64,000 nt of DNA from Astropecten irregularis (lineage: Eukaryota; Echinodermata; Asteroidea; Paxillosida; Astropectinidae): assembly GCA_963971285.1 (NCBI GenBank), contig OZ020246.1, forward strand, positions 24,278,494 to 24,342,493, in the 5' to 3' direction. The translations under genes and the position numbers were made by a program. The notes beneath the pieces are model-generated. The model ran no database searches and had not been told where the DNA came from. It was given only the letters and a program-made list of their open reading frames with translations. This document shows, piece by piece, positions 23,501-35,500 of this stretch (its first letter is position 1; every line of letters starts with the position of its first letter).

Positions 23501-26500
23501 TACTATCAATCGTAGGACTTGTGATGCATTGCAGCCCTTTGTAGGATACAATGGGTTACGATCAATCGCAAGACTTCGTGAAATCAACCCCAGGTCATCC
23601 TGCAGTGCCTCAGTGCATTCCATGCAGATAATACATCCAGTTCATCTAGTATCATCATAGATTCCTGCAAGCTTTTTTTTAGAGGGAATCCTTTTATGTA
23701 CCATAGTACAAGTACTTAATTTTCGCATCTTTATTCTTGATAGGTTTCTCAGAGGTACCTGCCCTAAAACTGATGGATCCTGTTTGTTCTCTCACAAAGT
23801 GTCAAAAGAGAAGGTAAGAGGTTTTTTATGAAGGTCATCTTTGACTGGGATAGAAAGGCAGAGGCAGCATGAGATGGAAAATGATTTACTGAAGCAAACC
23901 AGAATGTGGTGGCAACACTATTCCACTGTACAGACTAACAAACAAGCAGAGAAAATGAAGAATTCAATTGCAATGTCATGTCTCATCGCGGTGAGCAACC
24001 ACCTGACAGAACAGACAAACAAGCTGACAAAATGTAAAAGTTGGTCGCAATGTCATGCCTCACTGAGGTGAGCAACCACCTGACAGAACAGACAGACAAG
24101 TAGACAAAAAGTTCATTAAATTCCTTGGTATGCACTTCGTCTTGCGAATGTTACCTGGAATGTAGATAGCTAAAGCCCACCGCACATTATACGATCCGAC
24201 ATTCCGACTAGGACCCGACTGGTTTTTGGAAGGATCGCAAAGCATTCTGGGAGTCTTAACCGTGATTGTTCCCAGTCGCAGACCCACTCTGATGGCCAGT
24301 CGGCAAGATTCGACTGTCGAATCACGGTTAAGACTCCCAGAATGCTTTGCAATCCTTCCAAAAACCAGTCGGGTCGTAGTCGGATCGTATAGTGTGCGGT
24401 GGGCTTAAGGATACGTCAGACAGCTTTACAGTCATGATATCATGCTTCATGGGTTTAGATGGCGGTGTGTTCCTACTTCCTACGAGGTGTCTGCAACAGG
24501 GACGACTGTCCCTACTCTCACGTCAAGGTCAGCAGTACGGCCACCGTCTGCCCGGACTTTATCAAGGGTTATTGTCCACGAGGAGCTAAGGTACGCCAAC
24601 CTCTAAGGGGAATGGGGCTATTAAAGGGATATTGACTGGGGCCAGGTTCCAGCTCATTCAGGGAGAGCTAACATTTCCTTAGAGATTCTCTAAACTATTC
24701 CATGAAAGCTGACATTATAATCTGATATTGTTTTCTTAAAGTTATTGAGGGGGAAGCCTTGTATTTGCTCAAGAATCAGTTCATACAACAAATCTTTCAT
24801 AGAGCTGCTTAAGCACCAAATTTGCTTAAGCACCAAAAACCTTGGTGAACAGAATCAGTATGCCAGCCAAAACTCCTTGTGAATGTTATGCTTAGCAAAC
24901 AATTGCGAAATACAAGTCCAAAGCAGTAAACATCACATGAACATTTGGTTGGTAATCCTGATCAAGGAAGACTCTTCATGCTTAAGCAAATTTTTTTTTG
25001 CGTAAGCAGCTCTATGAAATTGGCCTCTGGTTTTGTTTTTAGATTATTAAGGGGAGCTAACATTTGCTCAAGGATCAGTGCATACAATATTAAAAAAATA
25101 TGATATTGTCTTTTCATCTTATGAAATCAAATAACTCAATTTATTTTCATTGAAAAGTGAACAAAGAAAAATTAACTGGAGTGGGATTTGAACCGGCGAC
25201 CTCCTGAATACCATACAGGCTCTCTACCAACTGAGCCATCCAGCCCTACGTTGGTGGTGTCCCTAAAAGTCAATTATCTTTGTTCATTTGGGATCAACGA
25301 ACAAAGGATCATTTCATCGATACACGCAGCAATGCTGCAACCTGGGAACGGTACATGGGGGATCACTCAAAGATGATACAGCTTTTTAATCAATGTAATC
25401 ATCAAATAACCACAAGGGAAACTGTTATTTTCATTATTTTGTCATTTCAAACAAAGACACAAATCATGGGGTTATTGATTAGGCTGAAAAAAAATTGATG
25501 TGTTGCCCTCAGCAACCGACCGTAAAATGCCAAAACTTTTGGTCGGGATTTTTATTTTTTATTTTTCTCCGAGTCGTAAAGTATAAAAACTTTTTTACAG
25601 AAAATGTCAGATTTAGCAGTAAAAAAGCGTGTCTCCTCAAAACGACCCAAGACCGTTGATTTATAAGCCCTGGTGACCATACATCCTGTATTTATTCTTA
25701 AATGTTTGAAAGTCGGCCAAAAAAAAAATTGTTTTTTAAATCGACCGACCGACCCAAAATTTGGATTTTTCCACTTGAGGGCAACACAACAATTATTTCT
25801 TTGGCCTTATGGAACATAGTCCAATTTTTGTTGCTCATCCAAAAATTACTTGATCAAATTTCCCCAATCTCTCTTCGTCTTTGTTCCATACGCTCTAAAA
25901 AGATATTTTCATGGTACCATTAATAATTTGGGAATTAATTGGATTAATCTATTGGATTTCTGTCATTTAATAGTGCAAGAAGAAACATGTACTGCACTGT
26001 GCAGAGTACACCAAGACTGGCAAGTGTAGGAACGGCAAGAAATGTCCACTGCTGCACAAAAGGGACTCTGTCACGACCAGTAAAGGCAAGACCAAGACCA
26101 AGACCAGACCTAGCAGAGGAGAGAGAACCGAGGCAGAGGGAACAGAAGAAAGGTCAGTGTGGAGACGGACTCTAGACTCGGGAGTGCGTTCCACTCCAGC
26201 TAACTACCATTTTCAAACCAGTCATTGAAAAGTGAACAAAGAAAAATTGACTGGAGCGGGATTCAAACCGGCGGCCACCTAAATATCCAGCCTATCCAGT
26301 TGGTGGTGTCCCCAATAGTAAATTATCTTTGTTCGTTTGGCAGTCAGAAGCCATGAAACCACGCACACACACCCATACTCCAGGGGTCATTTCATTGATA
26401 CACGCAGCAATGCTGCAACCTGAGAATGGTACATGGGGATCACTCAAAGAGGATACAGCTTTTTTAAGGCAATGACCAGGGGCACCAATGCAATGACCAT

Positions 26501-29500
26501 GTACACCATAGGTTGACTGACTGTCCTCTGTACAGTGGCAAGGAATGGACCGTTCCACAGTGTATGATAGAAAGCCTCTCTGTGCTGTATTAACCTGTAA
26601 GGTCAAGTCCACCGGAATTCCAGAAGGTCTCACGACCCTTTAGCTGCAAATGATGAGGTCACAGCTGGTCACATCGAATGGTTAGCACGGACCTTGAACC
26701 GGGCATTTAAACCTCCAAGGTTCACTACTTTGGTCCCTTTGTCCATTTGGTTTGCAAGTTAACGTTGACAGCCTGGTCCTGGTATGGCTCCCTTGGTGAT
26801 TTCCAATCAAATATTTATGGGTCCTCTGTCTCCGGCCTGATGACCCATTGACAGTTGTTGCATTGGCTCACATTGTTCAATATGCATATTTTGTGGTTCC
26901 AAGTACTATTTGACTTGTCCATTCTTGTCTTGTTATTCATTTGTTACGTTTACTGATGTGATTTCTCATTGGAAGTAATGAAAGTCTTGGAATATTAAAG
27001 TCCTTGCCATAAAAAGAATTTGCCCAAATCCATTTTCTTTTTAGTTTTTGAAGGTTTTGGTACGTATAGAGCCCAATCACTGAAACTTGATATGCATTTT
27101 CTGCACCAATTTTGTCCTAGTCCGAAGAATATGCCATAAGAAGAATATACTCGTAGTAGAGTTGTGCATTGGTTCTCTCCTATGCTACGAGGGTTTTCCT
27201 CCCTCCACAAAAATCAAACACTTTCGATCTCAGGCTCCGTAATCATAATGGATTGCCAGTGTGGCTGGCAGCCGAGGGTGCTAATGAATACCAGCAACCC
27301 GTTGTAGCCAGCGCTTTGTAACTGAAAAGAAAAGGCGCTTAATAAATTGATTAATTATAGGATTCTGTACAGTTTCAGATTTTGGCAGATTCAGGAAGGT
27401 TCTTCTAAAATAAATGGAAGTAGGAAAAGGGGTCTTATAAAGGATACAACTCGGTTTAGACTTGCTAATAAAAACCTATCTCCAATTTTTTTCTAAACAA
27501 AGAAATCCAGCAAAACAAAACACCGAAGCAATCAGGAACAGTGGAGAAATTTATACAGAATTATTGTTGTGATAATGTTGGTAAATATTTCAGGTTTTCT
27601 GTGTTTCATTAGTATTGTATCACCACTATAAATGCCTGTCTTTCCTCTTTTGCACTAAAGGAAAAAGAGACCCAGAGTGGAGGAGACAAGAACCAACACT
27701 CCGTCATTTATCAAACTTCCCTCGGACAGTGCATTAGATAGCACAGCGCCCTCATTGCCAGCCTCGGGAGAGGCAGGGAGCAGCGTGCCGTCTAGGGATG
27801 CTTCGTCGGCAGAAAATCTCCCGCCGACAACACGAACGAGTGACGATAGTCAGGGCAGTAGCATCATACCATCCTTCATCAGGTTGAGGTCCAGCGAGCG
27901 GATTAAGAAAACAGCGCCCTCTACTGCCGTCAAGCAGGAACCCGTCGGATCGCTCCGTGTCACCAGAGCTAGCGCCAGAAAGGCGGCATCCACCAGGCCC
28001 TCAATCCGTAGTCCTCATCGGAGTAAAGCGGCCCCTGGAGAGACTTCTGGCCAGTCTTCCTCCGCCAAACCTGACGGTAAGGATGGAACAGTGACGGCGA
28101 CCTCCTGCTCTTCGGAGGGAGATGTTAGCGGGAGCAGCATGCCGTCCTTCATCGAGCTGTTTGCTGACGGAACCCTCGACGATTCCATGGAAGATTCTTC
28201 AGATACTGGACAAGGTGAGTCTAGTGGTCGTTGGAAACTTCCCAGTTGAACAAAATGATATGGAGGCCTGCATTTGGCTGTCTACCACAGTTCCTCTTGC
28301 TGCACTTGCAGCTTCCCTTTGGGTTTTGTACTTCTCTTAAAAATGTGTTTATACAAACTTGTTTCATTGAAATGTTCCCTTCCATTTTCAACTTCAACTT
28401 GTTGAAAATGGAAGAATGTTGAATAGGCCATGCTCTATGTATTCCTGTCATTTCGCCTTAGAAAAAGGTCCTGCTGGGTCGAAACTTCAGGCCCTACTAA
28501 CCCTGAGGATTATATTTTTCAGGTCATTATTTTGATTGGTGAGCAGTTTGCAGCAGTTTATTAGTAGTAGTTTGTTATCTAGTTGTGTGTAGCATTTGTA
28601 AGTGGTGAAGTAAAGGTGCTGATCATTCTTCAGTTGATAACCTACCTTACAGTATACCTGTACCTCACACCCCTAGCCCATCGACACCCATACCCCTACC
28701 TTGCAGTCAACCTATACTTCACAACCCTAGCCCCCCGACACCCATACCCCTACCTTGCAGTCAACCTAGATACTTCACACCCCTAGCCCACCGACACCCA
28801 TACCCCTATTTTACAGTATACCTGTACCTCACACCCCTAGTCCACCGACACCCATACCCCTATTTTACAGTATACCTGTACCTCACACCCCTGGCCCACT
28901 GACACCCTTACCCCTACCTTGCAGTATACCTGTACCTCACACCCCTAGCCCACCGACACCCATACCCCTATCTTGCAGTCAGCCTACTTCACACCCCTAG
29001 CCCACCGACACCCATACCCCTACCTTACAGTATACCTGTACCTCACACCCCTAGCCCACCGACACCCATACCCCTACCTTGCAGTCAACCTACTTCACAC
29101 CCCTAGCCCACCGACACCCATACCCCTACCTTACAGTATACCTGTACCTCACACCCCTAGCCTACTGACACCCATACCCCTATCTTGCAGTATACATGTA
29201 ACTCACACCCCTAGCCCACGTACCCCTTACACCCAACATAATACATTTTCTCCTACATTGCCTACAAGCCAATTAATTTTAAGCAATCATTAAAACTGCA
29301 AGTCATCGACCTCTACACCAAGTTGCCTGCACACCATCTGGACATTATAGACATACATATGTAAAAACCACATGAATCCGATCAGCCTCTGAATTACCAG
29401 TGGACGGAAAACCACATGGCTAGAGTTTCATGCACATTACATGTAATGAGCTGCCATGGTTAGTTTAATGGCCATGTTTATCCCCTTTATTCAGTTAGTG

Positions 29501-32500
29501 GAAGTCAAGGATATCTTTGAGAGGTGAATCTAATCCTCCAGTACATGATCCAGACAAGACCCCATTGATTGAGACTTCAGTGGTTGTTGAAACAGCGGGA
29601 AACCCGCAAAGACATTTTCTAAGAACCCAAGAAACCCACGCAAAAGTAGGAATTCCACAACCTAATCTACAGTGTACTCACCCCCCTTCCTCCTCCTCCT
29701 ACAAGCCCAGGGTCACCCACCCATGTAATTCAATCATCTTTACCTCCAGAGCTTGTAGGTAATTTATTAAGACTGTATGTTCGCCAACCTTAGTAGCGAT
29801 CTTTGCCCTAGAAATCCACATAACAGTCTTTTACATTAATGTTTTGCCATTCCGTCCAGAATTGGAAACACGGAAGGCTGCCTGATCGGCATTTGGCCCC
29901 CACATGTACTCTACTTTGCACCCTTACATTCTCAGACCGTTCATTTGTCATTATCACCAGATCATACTTCACTCTCCAGTTACCTCTCCCGCTAGCAGAA
30001 ATGTCCCATTCTGACTTCTGAGTGATCATACACACTCTCAGACTTGTACCTCCCGCAGAATATATTTTAGGGTTATTCCACCCCAAGGTTTGGGCACAAT
30101 TTGTGCCGGCGTCGATGTTTAATCGTTTGTCACACTTGCAAATGATCTTTGCTTGGAGGGCATGACGTTTCGATCCTAGCAGGATCTTTCTCAAAGCCTT
30201 TGAGAAAGATCCTGCTAGGATCAAAACATCTGACCCTTGTTACTCTGAGCATGAAATTAATTGTCATATTAAAAACATCAATGCTATATTATAATGAGTC
30301 ATAGTGAAGCATAATAGATGTGCATTGTGTATGCTTACTGACATTACACTGATACAGTCACAAATAGTGCTTGAACCCAGTGGAATGACCCATAGAGAGC
30401 CAGGGGGTGCTGCCAATTAGCAAGTCACTTTTGACCCATTTTGCCCAGGTCCAGACTAGACCTTCAGCACAATAAAAACCATTCATCAATGCAACACTAT
30501 AGGTCCAATGATGCAGAGTCGCTATCCAAACCAATATCCCTGTGTGTTGTCTGAGTTGTTAACAACTCTGTATTTATAAACAAAATGTTTAGGTACAAGA
30601 AGTAAAACAATGACAAAGACCAGGCTGAGACCTGGGGCCAATTTCACGGCTCTGCTTAGCATAAACATCAATTGGTTAACCATGAAATTTCTGTCTTGAT
30701 AAAAATAGTATTAACCACATTTTTATGTGCTGTGTTTTACTTGTGAAATTGTTCTTTGGCTGATGTTTGCTGACCATGAATATCAAATGGAATTTTTAAT
30801 GGTGGATTGTTTTATTGAGCAAGACATTTTGTGCTGAGCAATCTTTTGTGCTTAACAGCTTCATGAAATTGGGCTGAGGCTGTTGGTGTCTCGTTAAGTT
30901 CAGTATGCACGTCACAATCACAGGTCTTCTCCAAATTAGAATCATATCAGCTTCATGTAATTTTAAGACAGTCACAGTATGTAACAATTAACAAGAGACT
31001 TTGTCACAGATTGTGCCTGTCTGGAAAAGAACAATTTCATTAGGATTGTAAAACTATTTAAAAAACATTTCAAAAATTTGTAAATTTATGGACTTTTTGA
31101 TCTCATGCAGTACATTGTGATTATTCTTACAAAAAATATCATATTGATCTTGCATATCTTAAGGTTTTTCCCTAAAAATTCTGCATGCTAAAAAACTGCA
31201 TTACCACCAATCAAACTCAATAAGCTTGAACTTTGAAGTCTCCCAAATTATCTACTTTAGTCTGGCCTTGGGAAAAAACACCCATACTTTGAAAAATAGT
31301 TCTGTTTCACTTCCAGTGATTACATATGTATTAACAACATATCATTTCTGAGCCGTTGTTTTTGCTCTTTTCCTCCAAATGTGTTCCCTCCAAAGCCAGG
31401 AGTGGACTACCGTACATTGACCACTGTATACATGTTTGTCTCAGAATGTTTTCTATTAAATGTTTATGTAACCTTGTTGCTAGCACCAACAGTTTGCAAA
31501 CAAGGACAGGTCAAATTAGGGGGACTGTTACTGACAAGAAGCAAGTGTGGGTCTGTGTCTGTGAGTGACCTCCCTGACAAGATCTGCTTGTTCCAGGAGG
31601 CGTCCAGGACTGGGCTGGTTTCTTAATGTTCAAGGCTAATGGATGGAGATTGCTGGTTTTTATTATCAACTTGATTTATATCAAGATATGCCAATGTTAA
31701 AACCTAAAGACAAACAAGCAATAACTTCAAACTGATAACTCCACATAACAATACAAACTGTAAAACAACCCAACAAAACTGCCAAATAGCTCAACAAACA
31801 TTCTAGTGTCTTTTTATAAAAATGAAAAGTAAATTGAAAATTAAATTAATACAAGTAATAAACTGCTTCAAACTGCTCATCAACCAAAATAATGACCTGG
31901 AATATATAGGAATACTTGGAGTTAGGAGGGCCAGACGTTCTGATCTTAGCAGGATCTTTATCGAAAGGTTAAAATAAAAATTTAAAGATCCTGCTAGGAT
32001 CAAAATGTCAGGCCCTCCTAACTCCAAGCTTTCAGAAATAAAACATAGAAAGAGAGAAATCCAAGAAAGCAAAACAACTAACACCCAATCAGTAAACAAA
32101 CATCATGATAATCACAAACAAACATGTTCATCTTACTCTACCTGCTTAAACCTTCTGTTAAATTGCTTCATTGATCATTGACTTAGCCAGGAAAATGGAA
32201 AAAAACCTGAGTAGGAATTGAGGTTTTGTTATAAAGAGAAACATTGTACTTAAGCATTTGCTACAGTCAGTTGAAATTCTGAATATCAACTCAAATGATT
32301 ACATATTATGAGCTTTGAATTCATTGACCAAATAAGATTTAATCATTACTACTTAATATTAGGCCTAATTCCTGAAATGTTCTACCATTCTCAAATGTCT
32401 TATAGGCCTACAGCATTTCATTTATCAATTTGCATACATGTAATTTGGGAAGTTGCATTTAATTTTGTTTAAGTCATTGAAAAGTGAACAAAGAAAAATT

Positions 32501-35500
32501 GACTGGAGCGGGATTTGAACCGGCGACCTCCTGAATACCATACAGGCGCTCTACCAACTGAGCCATCGAGCCCTACGTTGGTGGTGACCCCAATAGTCAA
32601 TTATCTTTGTTCGTTTGGCAGTCAGAACCCATGAAACCACACACTCACCGCCATACCCCAGGGATCGTTTCAATGATACACACAGCAATGCTGCAACCTG
32701 GGAACGGTACATGGGGGATCACTCAAAGAGGAGGATACGACTTTTAATTTTTTTAAGACATATTTCAAAAAGTTTGTAATTTATGCCAAAACTAACAAAC
32801 AGACAATTAAGTGGCAAGAATCCCAGAAAAGTGAAAAAGCTGGACATGGTATCTTTAAGTAAGCATTAGAGGGTGAACCCAGGCTGATTTATTGTCTGTC
32901 TAGCTGCCTGGCTGCTGGTGGTGGTAACTGTACTGTGGAGCATGGCCGGCTATGAAGGCAGAATTTATGAGCTGTGGCAGTTAATTAATAAGCTGGTCCA
33001 TATCCACCTGCTCAATCATACACAGGGCTAGGCCTGGCCCTATCCTTGCCTGTGACTGAAAAGCAAGGTGGCGTGATGAGGACTAGGGGCCTTTCTCAAA
33101 GCTCGGCTCCGGCTCCGGCTCTGGCTCCGGCTCTGGCTCCGGCTCCGGCTCCATTTCCATTTAGTGATTCCATTAAAAAATTACAGGTGTGGCAGTGGTT
33201 CAGAAGTAGATTCTCTGGTTTGAAAAAAGAAAACGGCTTCAGCTTCAATGAAAAACCACAACCTATATTTTCAGCCAGAAAATTACAAAGCCAGACCTTT
33301 TATGTCAGAGCCGAGCCCCACTCCCTGCCCCAGTATAGTTATCTTGTGGCTCTTGTTTCCGATGCACAGGCTGACAAAAACCTCGTCCAGGTTCCACTAT
33401 TCCACTATTCTTTGGCAGTAGTTGCTAATGGGTTATTAGTCCCTGCAGTGCTATTCTACTATCACAGCTATTGGTATTAAACCAGCATGTTCATACCTTG
33501 AAGGTCTAAATGTCATGTGCACTGTGGTTCACCCAGAGGCTTTATACCAACAATCACAAAGCCAACAGGTTATTCATCACAAAAATGGCTTTAACTCTAA
33601 GATGGTCTCTATTTGTCGCTGGTCCCCGCCATTCCCTACCACATTTCAGCACAAGAGGTTATAGGGAGCTGTTGATCACCAGCATGGTCCTGCCCTGTGG
33701 CCAATTTCATGGCCCTGCTTAGCTTAAAAAAATTTGTTAACCATGAAATTTCTGTCAATAATGAAAACAGGATTAACAACCAAATTTCAATGTGTTGTGC
33801 ATCACTTGTGATTGTTATTTGGCTGTTGTTCGCCGACCATGAATATCAAATTGAATTTTTAATGGTGGTTTGTTGTATTGAGCAAGACATTTTGTGCTAA
33901 GCAAGTTTTTTTGTGCTTAAAAGCGCCATGAAATCTGCCCCTGTAGGTTGGTTTGGGAGAGTTGACAAGATGTGGACAAGGTTTACCCAGAGGCAGTCTG
34001 AAAGCCAAGAGTTAATTCTGGCAACAAGGTGCTCTCTGGCTAACTGGTCCCAATGCTCATCACTGGCTCCCAGCCATTGCTTGCCATTAGGCTCTATTTG
34101 AGTGCAGAGGGTCGTGGCCTGTATGTTGTCATGTCAACCAGACTAATTAAACCTTCACAGGTCCAGACAGGGGGGAGTGACTTGACGACATGTGGGGAAG
34201 GGGGGGGGGGCAGTCTCTATCCACTGTTCCAGTAGAACTTTGAAGGGGTGGTAGGCTATGACCAAGGACACAAGGCAAATATCAGTGACAGGGGGGTTTA
34301 CTAAATGGAGGCTCAGGCTCATGTTCTGGCTCTCTCATCCATATGCTGAAAATATAGGTTGTTTTCCTTTTCAAACCAGAAAATCTACTTCAGAACCGCA
34401 GCCAAAAGCCTCTATTTTGATACCTGTAATTTTGAAATGGATTCACGAAATGGAGGCGGAGCCGGAGCCTCTGTTTTGTAAACCCCCTTGGCATCCCTTG
34501 ACCAGGGGCAACGAAACAAGAACCTGGCAACTAGATACCAGGAACTACCCACATTTCAGACCCCAGTTTATACCCTAGACGGAATCCACACATTTGTCTC
34601 TAAACCGCTGGCAAGGAGGAAGGAATTAAATTCTAACCCCATGCACACACTGTGTGTCTCCCTCCTCCATACACCACCAACAAACAGGCCACACATCATA
34701 TAAAAACAAGCGGCTGGAAACATTGACAGTTATGGACATGCTGTCATGCTCTTTGAAGGAAAGGAAGGATGCTTTTAATTTTCCTCGAAAAGTTTAAGAA
34801 AATTGTGGGTATTCGTGGCAGTCTATCGAAATGGTAAAGAAAATTAGGGTAGCACTTTGGAGAAATGCTACATAAGCTTTCGTAGTAACAACTACTTCAC
34901 CAGATGTAATCATTACATATGATGAAGTAGTTGTTACTACGAAAGCTTATGTACACATGTAGTTATTCTCTTAGTTAGTGCAACCCAAATTCGCTCGAAA
35001 AGTTGGCATTTTAAAATGACATTTAGGCATAATCACCATGTTCTCTTTGCTGTAAGTAGTGGAATAAGGCTTGAACTTTACAAATCGATCTCAATATTTT
35101 TATAGTGAGGTACCTTGTTGTGATTCTTGTTCCATTTTGCTGTGAATGAATTGTTGTTTTCAATGTGATAAATGATATTTGGGTGAATCCCACCCCATAA
35201 GGATATGGACATAACCTTAACCCTCTGCATCTACAACACAAGACAAGAGCTGCCTACCAAACATTACCACAGTTTCCACAAGGGAGCTGGATCATACTAA
35301 AGTAAACCACGTTTTACCATACAAACCACATTGTGGTTATTGTGGTATTCAGGATACCACACTTACCAGAGAAAAAGCCATGTGTAGTAAACTGTGGTAC
35401 TATGCAAACTTGTGGGTTAGGGTTAATTAATGTTCGGCTTCTTTTCCTTATCCAGTTGTAGGACCTCAGCTAGCTTCTTACATTCAAACAGCATTTTATA

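Noticed and set aside
29517-29762. Possible extra ZC3H3 exon after CCCTTTATTCAG
   Set aside because: From that acceptor the phase-compatible frame stops within eight codons, while joining exon 10 directly to 38927 is in phase and gives the conserved C-terminus.
29808-30224. 138-codon minus-strand frame
   Set aside because: Runs into the GATCCTGCTAGGATC hairpin at its start and resembles no family I know.
32502-32574. Functional tRNA gene on the minus strand
   Set aside because: A- and B-boxes are good but the acceptor stem does not pair and the same unit recurs as a SINE with shared flanks.
33046-33480. 144-codon frame with Ala/Pro repeat
   Set aside because: Starts in the expanded GGCTCC run of a family A foldback and continues through its interior.
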